Source: Calliphora vicina
Lineage: Eukaryota > Arthropoda > Insecta > Diptera > Calliphoridae
Assembly: GCF_958450345.1 (NCBI RefSeq)
Contig: NC_088780.1
Location: 21,859,167 to 21,923,166 of the forward strand
Length of the DNA stretch: 64,000 nt
Direction of reading: 5' to 3'
Shown: positions 34,201 to 45,400 of the stretch, piece by piece
Numbering within the stretch: position 1 is the stretch's first letter
Layout: every line of letters starts with the position of its first letter
Translations under genes and position numbers: made by a program
Notes under the pieces: generated by a model
The model's input: the letters and a program-made list of their open reading frames with translations, nothing else
What the model was told of the DNA's origin: nothing
The model's database searches: none

Positions 34201-36209
34201 TATTTCATTATATTTCAAGTTTAACAAACGTTAACATTTTTTTAAAAGCTTCTATAAAGTTAAAGTTTTGTAATCAAAAGAAATTACTTTAAGGTTATGT
34301 TTAAAAATTGTAATTTTTAATATAAAGGGAAATAGTTTCCAAATATTTAGGTAAGAAAAATTAAGTACTTACACGTCTCGTTGTTCTCCATTTTAAACAT
34401 TATTTAAATTATTTTCCCAATTTCCACAATTAACGGTTAAAATTTACAATATAATATTGATACTATTCACAGATTTTTAAAAATGTATCGAAACTTTGAC
34501 TTTGAAGGAGTGCTGTCAAGCAGTATTTTGTATTTTACAAAAACCAATTGCGAATTTGATTGCATTGGAGTTTTTGTAACAGATTGACAACAAAAAATAA
34601 TGAATAATAACAACTTCGAAATTTGAATTTCGCACGGAAAAAGTGATACTTTGAACTATAGTGCAATGATTGGATTCTATGACAACCCCGATTATATATG
34701 TATAAAACAAATTCATTCTTTCAGGATATCATCCTGCTCGCCCTACTGCTTGCAAACGTCAAGGCTGTTTAGCCAAACTAAACTTTACAGAATTACGTTC
34801 CTCACCGTTTACACGCATAACACCCAAACAAATGATACGTTTAACCGAGGCACGTTTGGACGTTGTCTATGATATCGATCAAGATAACAACAATTATATT
34901 GATGTGGAACTAAAATACGATTTGGTAAACTCAATACATTTAGGACAGGAAATTGTGGTGACGGGAGCTTTAAAAATGCGACCCTTGCAAGATGAGCGAA
35001 TGTTTGATCAACCATCTACATCAAAGGCTGCCATGGAGATTTTTCTTAGAGCCGTTTCCATAGTAGACGCCAAGTACTGTAAATATAAATACACGGAAAA
35101 GGATCTGGAAGCAATAACCATGATCAATGGAGAAGCGGATAGTTTTAAATTGTTGGTACACTCTTTGGCACCCGAGGTTCACGGTCATGAAATAGTTAAA
35201 GCTGGCGCTTTGTTAGCATTGATAGGAGGATCTGGTTCACAAATTCATGATGAGGAGGAGATTAATATTTTGTTGGTGGGAGATCCTGGAGTTGGCAAAA
35301 GTAATATTGTCCAACAATGTAGTAAAATTTCTCAAAAAGGTAACTAATACTAATGATAAAAATAATGTACATACTTTTAAAATATTTATATTTTAATTTA
35401 AAGGTAGCCTAGTGCAGACCAAACGATACAATACAACTACTGCAACAAAACTTACTCATGCTATAAGAGGTCGTAATAAAATTACTCTAGAATCAGGGGA
35501 ATTATTTAACTCGACATATGGCCATTGCTGTATAGATGACATAGATCGCCTGGCTAGCCAACAGGAATCTTTAATTAATGTTTTACAATCAAAACTGTCC
35601 TGCTTGTCTTTATCCTCGCTTTGCACTACATTGCATACACCCACTTCGGTAATAGCTACAGCCAATACCGTGAGTGGCCATTACGATCAATCGAAATTAT
35701 TAACAGAAAATATACACATAAATCCCTCACTATTAAGTGAATTTCACTTGGTATTTGTAATGTTGGACAAACCCAACAAAGACATGGATACCTCTCTAAC
35801 TGAACATGTAAGAGCTTTACATGCTGGCATTAAAAGGAATTCGGTCATAAGCAATAAATTCGAGCAAAAACCTAAACTCAATAATTCCACGAGTATGACT
35901 GTTGATTATGACTTGGACAAAATGGATTTAGATGAGGATTACAATGTAGGTTTAAGACTTAAATTAAATCCTATAGAAGAATTGGAAATGGATTTATTGC
36001 CTACCATATTGCTGAAAAAGTTTATAGGTATGTTTTAAACTGCAAAATACTTGTATCATTTAATATTTATATATTTTTCAATTCCAGCCTACTCCCGCCA
36101 ACAAGTTCAACCTTTATTTGTAGCCGAATCGGCTGAGGAATTAAAAAAGTTTTATCTAGAACTAAGACAACAATCGGCCAATTCTCCCACACCCATATCT
36201 TCCGGGTAA
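30404..36209 (+). CDS. rec: MCM8-type helicase-like protein (fly REC), four exons, 3' end uncertain
   Basis: The gene is spliced from 30404-31268, 34725-35339, 35404-36027 and 36088-36205. All joins are GT-AG and keep one frame. The product has an RG-rich N-terminus, a GWRLYFYKEPYSD motif at the start of the MCM N-domain, a zinc ribbon (C276, C279, C298, C303), Walker A GDPGVGKS (474-481), Walker B CCIDDID (535-541), sensor-1 TANTVSGHYD and an MCM lid. It matches MCM8 throughout rather than MCM2-7. In Drosophila MCM8 is REC, a member of the mei-MCM complex that promotes meiotic crossovers by opposing BLM helicase. Two core residues differ from canonical MCMs: DE is DD, and the SRF arginine finger is SEF. 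Reading through the fourth exon gives a stop at 36207-36209 and 741 residues, about 100 short of the family. The true end is unresolved. Confidence 0.92.
31553..31786 (-). CDS. small unrecognised ORF inside rec intron 1
   Basis: The 77-codon frame starts MECCLWSSTKETYIELHQES and has an even amino-acid mix until about residue 62 (KVIKTC); the last 15 residues are low-complexity. It lies antisense in the first rec intron, outside the MITEs found further along. I do not recognise a family. It could be a nested gene, a processed remnant or an old exon. Its composition is more gene-like than the flanking AT-rich DNA, but this is weak evidence. Confidence 0.3.
   Translation of the reverse strand: MECCLWSSTKETYIELHQESKHARLMPNALYSLEPIKGMTDFLAYADGISTKEEKVIKTCNVFFCSFSLNFFQFCFS
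32382..32904. mobile_element. Tc1-type MITE in rec intron 1
   Basis: The ends CAGTGGTGGCCAGGAATTTA and TAAATTGGTGGCCACCACTG are inverted, matching over about 28 bp with AAGACAAA beyond. TA flanks both sides (32,380-32,381 and 32,905-32,906), as for Tc1/mariner insertion. No transposase is encoded in its 523 bp. Confidence 0.88.
32907..33137. mobile_element. second Tc1-type MITE, abutting the first
   Basis: The ends CACTGATGGACGAAAGTCAC and GTGAATTTTGTCCATCAGTG are inverted, with CGCCATTTCC against GGAAATGGCG inside. TA flanks both ends, and the left TA (32,905-32,906) is also the right flank of the previous MITE. It is 231 bp long. Confidence 0.88.
33160..34686. mobile_element. composite inverted-repeat element in rec intron 1
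   Basis: The outer ends are GTTGTCATAGAA and TTCTATGACAAC. A longer inner inverted pair, CAATGCACTATAGTTCAAAG and ATCATTTTTTCCGTGCGAAA at about 33,260-33,302, matches its complement at 34,626-34,668 almost perfectly. The left side carries an extra 90 bp with its own hairpin (TCATTGTCGGATTC against GATTCCGACAATGC). The interior at 33,562-33,790 holds the CACAGTGGTATAG dispersed repeat. The element ends 38 bp before rec exon 2. Confidence 0.7.
34725..35339 (+). CDS. rec: rec exon 2: zinc ribbon, OB-fold, Walker A
   Basis: The exon follows a CATTCTTTCAG acceptor and joins in phase. It begins with the second half of the zinc ribbon (PTACKRQGC) and the LRSSPFT motif shared with MCM8. The middle carries the OB-fold and the GHEIVKAGALLALIGGSG box, and the end carries Walker A GDPGVGKS with the catalytic lysine at residue 480. 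It stops before GTAACT. Confidence 0.93.
35404..36027 (+). CDS. rec: rec exon 3: Walker B, sensor 1, arginine-finger region
   Basis: The exon encodes TTTATKLTHAI (replacing the usual TTTSGLTV), Walker B HCCIDDIDRL, sensor-1 TANTVSGHYD, then LLSEFHLVFVMLD where MCMs have LLSRFDL. It continues into an insert rich in acidic residues before the lid helices. Both changed motifs are plain in the reading frame and not near a splice site or homopolymer. Confidence 0.93.
36088..36205 (+). CDS. rec: rec exon 4, last recognised part
   Basis: After an ATTCCAG acceptor the frame reads AYSRQQVQPLFVAESAEELK and FYLELRQQSANSPTPISS, matching the MCM8 lid region (YARQ..YP.L...A...L..FYLELR). It ends at TCCGG before GTAAGT, a good donor. 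No in-frame continuation with MCM8-like sequence was found downstream. Without splicing, translation stops at 36,207-36,209. Confidence 0.85.
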
Positions 36210-36369
36210 GTTTTTATTTAAAGATTTCAGTTATCTTTTTAATAAATACTTGGGAATTTATTAAAAATTTGAGTATTTCATTCCTAAATCTAAATAAATT
36301 ATGTAAAAAAAAATACATTAAACAAAATTCTATAAATAATCTTACATTAAAAATGGAGCTTAAAATAAA

Positions 36370-36474
36370 TCATCGTAATAATTTTAAAAACGATGATACT
36401 GGCAGTTCGAGTAATATGGCCAATACAAATGACACTACATATGAGGCGGACATTGTGAACACAATAAAGGCAAA
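36370..36474 (-). CDS. NRF-family gene, terminal exon
   Basis: The exon follows ATATGTTTACAG and encodes 34 residues ending in a membrane helix and LELPVSSFLKLLR before TGA (36,370-36,372). This is the usual C-terminus of the family. An 86-codon plus-strand open frame over the same bases is its shadow. Confidence 0.93.
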   Translation of the reverse strand, partial: FAFIVFTMSASYVVSFVLAILLELPVSSFLKLLR

Positions 36475-39400
36475 CTGTAAACATATTAAAAAAATATTGA
36501 TTAGTTTAATTAACGTGTTTTTTCAATAAAAAACTTACCATCATTCCGGTACCAAAGTAAATTGGTTGCCGTAATGTTGCTATAACCACACGAGAAATTA
36601 TCAGATGCACCATAAAGGCACCATAGGTTAAACGACCCAATATACGGAAGATGGGCAGGCAGCAGAATTTACGGAAAATCCCTGAGAAATAAAAAGTAAA
36701 GGTTAGGAAAAATTCGAACTATAATTTTTCAACATGTACTGGCAAATTCAATTATTCTCCCTGTGCTGTAAATTGAATCGAAGTAACGTTTTCGTTTGGA
36801 AACGAATTCACATATTGGTGTTCTGTAAATCGAATCCACATGATTTATTCGTTTTACAAACCTGTTTCAATTTACAAAATCATGCGATTTCCAAAATACC
36901 AATTTTTTTAAATTACTCAATTTATGATTAGATTTGGATTTGAGATTTGGTCTGTTCAATAACAAAAACCTATTACGAATTATTACAAATTTCCACATAA
37001 AAATTTTAAATTTGTATTGAAAAACTGGAAAATTTATAAACAATTTGTTATAATTCGTAATAGTTTTTTGTTATTGAACAGACCAATTGTTAATCAATTA
37101 TTTGCGATTTACGATTTTACTGACCCCTCTCCTAAGGAATGCTTAAAATAAGGTTGATATTAAAACGTCTAAAGTACAAAATTACTCTGATTGAAAAATA
37201 TATCAATATTGTCACGTCACCTAACAGCAGCTATCTATTTTTCGTATCAATGTCTATAGGTAAATATCGAGTAATAATTCAGCTCTGGGTGGAGAAAGCT
37301 CGCGCGTAATTGCCATTATCGCTTAAGGGTAATAAGGCGGCTCTCTCTAGCATTGCTTAAGGTTTTTGCATTGACCACAAGCATTAGTATATAACCTTCA
37401 CCATGAGTGACAATGGTATGTATAAGTTTGTCATTCCGTTTGTAATTTCTACATTTTTTTTTGTTACAGTCTTATATATAAATAGGCCACATGTTTTTTT
37501 GTCGTACACTCTTAAGTATGTTATTGTCCACCAATATTGATGAAACATATCGAGCCCTTAGCGCCAAATTATCGTAAGCGACATTTTTAAAATTTTTGTT
37601 TTATTGCAGAAATTAAAATTTTATGGACCGACTGATGTTTTAGCGTTCTCAGAATATCAAAATTGTTAATAACATCAAAAATATAGGGGGTAAGATTTTA
37701 TCGTAAGTCAATGTTTATATTTTACAGTAAACAAATTTTATCGTAAGCGACACACAGTGGTATAGAAAAAAAAGAGGGAAATAAATATGTAACTTCTAAA
37801 TGGTTAGATTGGTTTGAATGAAATTTCACATGCGCAAAGAAGAAGTGTTGTCGAGTTTAAGTTTTGAACGTGGACCTCATGGGCCCATCAGGGGCGCGAC
37901 CAAGGGCCCTCAAAGTAGGACACCTCGGTTATGTTACATTTTTAAAACGATATTATTTCTTGGTTTGAGTTCCGATTTCAACAACATTATACATGTAGAA
38001 TCTTCTCATCGAGCACTACAAAAAACCTAAAAAACCGTAGCTATCAATTATATGTATATTATAGCTTAGGAGATATTCGCATTTGAAAATTAAATTTTCA
38101 ACATTTTTACCCACCCTACTCCAGTTTTTTGATAACAGCGTATCCAAATATTTCCCGATTTTCTCCAGTTTTCCTTTATTGGACCAACAACACATGTATG
38201 TGTCAAATGGAAAAAGAACTGTTTAAAAAAATGACTAAGTCAAAAGTTATATGCATTTGAATTTATAAAATTCTTAAAAAACGATTTTTGGCTATTTTTT
38301 TGTGAAAAAATAACTTTTTTTCTTTTTAAGTTATCGCAAAAAATTTCTAAGATAATGTATAAGGAATTTCTACTTTCTGAAAGCTAAGTTTTGATAAAAT
38401 ATTTTAAAGGAAACCAAATTTCAAAATTGTTGTTACCGAGGGGACCAGGTCCTTTCAAAAAACACCTATTTTTTATGTAAAATAAAACTTTAGGGCAAAA
38501 ATTCTCAAATCGCGTATCCGATATTAAAATATTGTAACCGATTATAGGTGGCTCAATATGTTTCTAATTATTTTGTAAAGGGTCCCGATAACCCCGATAT
38601 TATAGCCAAAAAACTAAAAATTAGCATTTTTGGGAATTGCGGGATTGCTGATTATAAATTTCAAAATTCGTTTTTATTTTTCCATTTTAAATACATAGAA
38701 AAATCTACATAACTGTGAAATTTCATTAAAAACTATTTATAAATAAAAATTTAATTTCAATTTTTGTATATATGCAAAAATTCAATAAAAAACATTAGTA
38801 TTCCATGAATTTTTAATTGTCAAAAGTTATAAATATTTTTGAAAAATAGACAATTAACTTGAACGAAATTATATTATATCGCATCATAATATTTTTAATT
38901 CTATGTATAAATTTCAAAATAAACAAAAAAACCTTCTCCTGTAAAATTTGTGTTTTGTTGCTTACGATAATTTGGCGCTAAGGGCTCGATATATTGTTTA
39001 AAAGGTTTTTTTCTCTAGAAGTGAACAATATAAAAAAAAATATTTAAATATTCTTTCCATAAAAGTGGTAAAAACGTTTTAAAATTGGTCGAATTTCAAC
39101 CACCAGACGATCCTAGTTAATATAAATAAACATATATTTTGTGGTGGAGTACCAAACAAAACTCAAATAGGATATTGGTGGAGACCAAAGAACTCAGGAG
39201 TGGTGCTCAGTAAGGCAGGGTTCCTATACGAAGGTATAGGTCGAGTGATAATTCCTAGACCAAGTTCTTTTTTTGTGTGGTGATATACCCATCGGGATCA
39301 GCCAAATAATCCTCCCATCCCTCGCGACTGTTAATGTAAAATATTAAGCAAAACTAAAGGAAAATATAGCATGGTTTATAATATCTAGTTTAGTTCTAGT

Positions 39401-42400
39401 GCAGCTGTAATCCATGTTATAGTCGGGGTTTTGTAAAATATGATCATATGAATCTATGACATTTAAAATTAAATCCAATTTCTTTACTTACATCCACATT
39501 TCGATGACATTCCTATAATGAATATACCCAAACCAATTCCCCAAACATTACGCTGTATGGCTGCATATAAACTATTCCACAAGCGCATATCTTCATCATG
39601 ATACTGTTGCAGGAAAGTGTGACCGGAAAACATCCACAATATGGCAATGGGTATAAGACTGTAGAAAAATGCATGGAATAACTTATTTTGTCGTAACTTT
39701 ATTTGATTCGTAGACACATAATCATAGATAAGAGCAGCCAAAACACCACAGAAATAACAGGCGAAATTCATGTGGAATGGAACATAGAATTCATTAAATT
39801 GGCGACTTTCCACAAAGGAATCACGTTGAATTCTGAAATAATAAAAGCCATTATTCATTTAAGATGTCAAACTTTAAGTTTCACATATAACTTACTGCGG
39901 TGTGGGCATAAATATAGCATGAAATTCTTGAACATAAGTTACTATTCCCGGTAAAGCCATGAATATGGCAAATACAATGCCTAAAATCCAATTGCGAGCT
40001 TTGCGCCATCTGTGAATAAAGCAAAAATGTGTTAAAAGTTGCATTTATTTAAAAAAAAAAGAATTTTAAATTTACTTATGGGCCATCATTAGAAACACCA
40101 AACTCAAAACAAACGATTGAGTATCTGAGGCCAAATACCAACCTTGCAGCATGCACTTTGGAAAACGATAGATAGAGAGAGATAAATTAGATATTATAAA
40201 TTAATAAAATTTTACATAAACATACCCGTTCATTTGTATTGATATAATTGTTTAAATACAATAAATTGGCCCACCAATTTTTGCGGCACGACAATTGTTC
40301 ACGCTCCAATATGTGACGCCACAAAGGACCGCCGGCATTGTCAAAATAAATACCACTCCAAAGTATAACAAAGCCGTAAGGTATGGTCAATCTGGAAATA
40401 AATGTCAAATTAAAAATGTTTGTATGAAAATCTTCTAAATTTTAAATACCATTTGGTTGTGTTTCTTAATTAGAAACTTAACTCAAATACTTTAGCTTAC
40501 CTTAAATAACGGAATGCATTGAATTTAATAAATAAAACAATATATTGCAGCGTGGACAATTCCTCATTTTGCTTGGCCACCACCAACCAATTAATGGTCA
40601 ACAATAGGCCACTTATAACAAAAAATGTTACGGTAATCAATGATCCCGCTACCAATAAAGTACCCGCCAATGTATGTAATAATCTCTCTGGATCTTGAGG
40701 ATTACTGATGGCTCCCTCATACAGCACCCAATTAGTGTGAGCAAATATTACCAAAAACATGGAGAAGAACTTAAAACAATCCAGAAATCTTAATTCTCTG
40801 CCAACTTTGCCATTGGGCTCTTGATTTAAACGATACCAATTGCGAGCTATAGAAAAACTCACGCACATTTTGCAAGCTGAAATTTAATTACAACATTAGT
40901 GTTTGTTTCCAGTAAATCAAAAAAAAAATATTTACCTAAATTTCCTGGTGATGCCTTGTAATGATCACGATCTGTTAACAGTTTATCTTTACGTTTATGC
41001 TTCAAATATAAATCAAACAAACTGCTGGCTGTGGCGAATAGTATAAGCAGACCCACTGCTGCATAAAATGTTAAATTCCAAGAATCTGAAAAAAAATTAT
41101 ATAAGAGTTGTTTAGAATCAGACATTAATTTTCTTAAATTTGTAATAAGAAGTTCCTCTAATGTATTTCAGAAGTCCTAAAGCAAAATTGAAAACGATCC
41201 CAATTTTCTATTTTTGATGCAATTGATTGTTGTACTATATGTATCTGGAATCTAATAGTTAACATATGGGCAATTCTATATCATCGTACGTGACATTTGT
41301 ACGCCTATAGAGTGCAATAGATTTTGCAAAAATAAGAGTATCTGAAAAATAATTTGGTCTTTATGTTCCATTCAGAGGGTACCATATTTTAAAATAATAA
41401 AAAGTTCTTTCGAAATATTGTTGTCCCAAATATTGAGCGAAATAAGGGTATATCGTATGTGACATAAAACGGAACTCATTTTGAGGTACATGTAGAAATA
41501 TGCGAAAATATTCGAATCGTGAGAGGCCTTATGTTTTCTTTTAATTTTTTACACTAAATGAAATATTTTTCCTTTACAATCCGTCATATTTAAATAAAAA
41601 CAATCTTTGGATGATTTAATAATAAATAAAATTTAATATCCTACGTGACATACCGTACGTGACAGATTTTTCTCTTATAATAAAACTATATACATACATA
41701 TGTATATTTTGTAAATATACATACATATGTATACAAAAACTAAAAAAATTAATAGAATATATGCATTCGGTTTCAATAAACAATTTGACAATAGCAAAAA
41801 AACAATCAGAGTCAAATTCATTTCATACTACAAGCTAATTGGGAGCCTATTTTTCGCCGCAGTTTTAGCCTAAAACATTAAAAAATTAAATATAATCAGT
41901 TTAAACTATTATTTTTGTCTTTAAAATGTTGTAATATGATCTAAATACTTTCACATAGTAACATTTTATTATTTTCTTCTATTCAAATCATCTCAAAAAA
42001 GTTTCAAGGGTTTTTGATTTTTCAGTCGTGGTAGCGATTCTCGTGGAATCTCGTTATCTCTAATAGTTTACGAAAGATTTGCATTTTAAAATTACTATTT
42101 ACAATAGATGCCGTATCTTTTGATTTGATTAATTAAATTCTTGGCCTAAAATAACGCCATCACCAATTAAGGCTTACGCCTAATAAGAGTCTCGTCCAGG
42201 AACTGCAATGTCGACCTATACATTCGTATATGAAACCGTAATTCTCGAACTCAACTCCTGAGTTTTATGATATCCACCAAAATCCAACTTGAGTTTTGTT
42301 TTGTACTCCACCAGTGTTCCAAATTGAGGTTTGTTTGGTACTCCACCACGACAACTTATAATATAAAAAACTTCGTGAAAACGTATCGTAGTATAGTTAG

Positions 42401-45400
42401 ACGACGCCAACCATCAACCCATGCGAGTGAAACGCAATCCCTCGAAGGCAGCGAAAAAATTATGGCCTGATTGCCCTTAAACGATAATGGCAATATCGCT
42501 CGAGTTCTTCCTCCACCCAGAGCTGAATTACGAATTGTAGCGTATCTTTTGAACGCGGTTTTTGTTTTTAATAACTTATATGTTATTTTGAAGGGTACAT
42601 ATCTGTAATGCCAGTAAGCACCAAACCCCAAAAAATTCAAGCACTTGAACATTTTGTTGGAATTTGACTTGAATGCAAATGTAATTATGTTTTAAACTTG
42701 AAAAATATTTAAAAAATTAAATATTTTTAAACAAAAAACATATGGCTTGAATTTATGTTTCCTTTTTACTGGAGAATGCTATTGAAATAAAGTGTAATTC
42801 AACTGTAATTCAATTGCTTGACTATAATTCAAGGCTTAAATTACACTTGATTTCAACTTGAATTCTAGTAAAAATGCTTATTGGGATTTATTCTCACTTT
42901 GTTATTGAACATTATAGTGCAAACAACAAAGTTTTTTTTTTGCTTCGAAAATATCGAATTTTGTGCCAACAAAGCGTCATTTGCGGGAAGTTTTAAAAAA
43001 TTGCCACTGAATCATACCGATTGCTCACCAAAGATTATGGTGAATGTGTTTCATCGATTTCAACGTGCGAGAGATGGTTGTTCGGTTCAGAAGTGGTGAT
43101 TTTGACATGGAAGACAAATATCGCCCAGGCCAGTCAAAAGTTTTTGAAGACCAAAAATTTGTCTGGCATTGGAATCATTACGATAACGAGAAGAAATACA
43201 TCGTACTTGAAGCCCGGCCAACCAGCCGAATCGACATCAAAGCCAAATATCAATGGCGCTATGATAATGCTCTGTATTTGGTGAGACAAAAGGGTCCTAT
43301 CTATTATGAGCTGCTGAAATCTGGCCATCACATGAAACCTGTACCGAACGCAACTGATTCGGTTGAAGCAAACATTTGCAGAAAAACGCTCAGAATATGC
43401 GGCCAGACATGAAACCGTAATATTCTATCATGACAATGCGGTTTAAATTCATTTGAGTACGCTGAATCCTTTTTTTAAGTTAGCTCTTGTTTTCAAGATA
43501 TACCGTTTTTTCGAAAATGGAGGAGGTTGCACAGTGTTAATATAACACAATTATGAATGTTCCAATCATTTCCTCAGGAGGACCTTGTATGGGGACTAGT
43601 TGCAAATTTAGCTTGATTTCATATTTACAGTATAATTAGTGAGGATTGCCCTATAATCAACATATTTATGACTGCTCAAACAGTATTCCGGGGTGACATT
43701 TGTATGGGGGCTAGATGAAATTATGGACCGATATTACCCATTTTCAATACCAAACAACAGAGAATATTTGTTGAAAATTTCAACCAGCTAGCTCCTTTCG
43801 TTTGGGTCCTATCGTGTTTTCAGACAGACAGACGGATGGACGGACATAGCTAGATCTTCATAGAATCTTATGAATATAAAAAATTTAACATACATAAATG
43901 TTAATAAAATAGAACCTACAGTTTTAATTTTTTTTATTTGATTAAAATTATTATTACAACTTACAAAAAATATTATTTTTATAGTTCTAATCAATAGTGA
44001 TGAATTTATGAACCGGAAACCCTTCCATTAAGGTTTTTTGTTCGAACAGGTAGTCCATCTCCGTTTAAAGTCTACCACACTTTTGGACACCTTTTTTGTG
44101 CTCTTCAATTCTCTTTTAACAAGAGCCCAATATCTCTCCACTGTCCTTAGATCCGGGCAGGTTGGAGGATTTGCCTCTGTTGGTGCAAATACCACATTAT
44201 TGCTTACCATAGTAACGAGATGCCAAATCAGGCCAAAAATAAGTGGATACATTAGGAAGTCTTATTTATGGACGCATCCTATTTTTTAAACATGTAAATT
44301 TCGGTATTTATAGAGCCCTTTCTAACAAATTTTTGGTTTCTTTTGCCGCAACAGCATATTTCTTGCCATACCAAGAATTTTTTGGGAAAATTTTCAGCTT
44401 TTGAACCCTAAACTTTTTTAAAACATTCCCTTGAGCATCAGCAACATAAAAATATTCACCCGGATGAAAAATTCTCCAGAACATACGTTTCGTCATCTAT
44501 TATGCAGCAGGTATATTTTTTTTATTAAATTTGACTTTAATTTCCGTACTGTGTCTTTGGTCTCTAAATTTTTAGCAGAGTTCCTGTCAAGAACTTTTTG
44601 AGTCTTGTATGTTTTTAAACCTGCATTGGCTTTAACTTTTCGTACAAAATAGACCTAGTACTGAGCTAACCGGAATGCTTTCCTACCGAATGTATTGGGA
44701 GCACCTTTGAAAATTCTTTCTATTTATTGGCTTCATGTGCACCATTCCTTCTACCTGAACCAGATTTTCTACCAACAGACAAGTTCTCCCAATACTGTTT
44801 AATAACATTGGAATCAGTTTGACGGCAGACCTTTGATTGTTTGGCCAACTTTGTTGGGTTTTGTTGCAAATATCGCACCGGTTCTTCTAAAGAGCGTCAA
44901 CTCAAAATTTTTCAATTTTCACTTTTTGCAAGAAATCGATGTGCAGTGGTCATATCTACCTACTTTAAAAATCTGCTATCATTTTCTGTACTATTTCGCC
45001 AAAAAATACAGTTGTATCCGTACAGTTATTTCATTGTAATGTATTGAAAAAAGGTAGTTTTTTTGCTTCATTTTAAAATTTTAAGTTGACGCGCTTTAGA
45101 GGAACCAGTGCGATATTTAATAATTTTAGTACGCACTTTTTTCTAGTCTCTCATTTTAATCAGATTAACAACAAATGAACATAATGACATTAAACATAAT
45201 AACTGACATACTTTTCAAAGGTAATTTTATCAAACAAAAATCAAATAAAACTTGGGTTAAAAGTTTTAAAGAAAAACGTGTATTAAGGTTTTTTTGATCT
45301 CACTCCTTAAACAGCTAATATTACTCACCTTGTTCTATGGTTCTATTACTACTTTCACAATATTCAATCATACTCTCAGCTGATAAATTATAATTCTTCA

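Noticed and set aside
34832..34864. The MIRLTEARLD sequence as the conserved MCM C-terminal LIRLTEAR motif
   Set aside because: It lies upstream of Walker A, in the N-terminal domain of the same protein, so the likeness is chance; the true C-terminal motif is not found.
36269..36529. Plus-strand 86-codon frame as a further rec exon or a separate gene
   Set aside because: It overlaps antisense to the terminal exon of the NRF-family gene, whose splice sites and C-terminal sequence are clear, and it shows no MCM8 resemblance.
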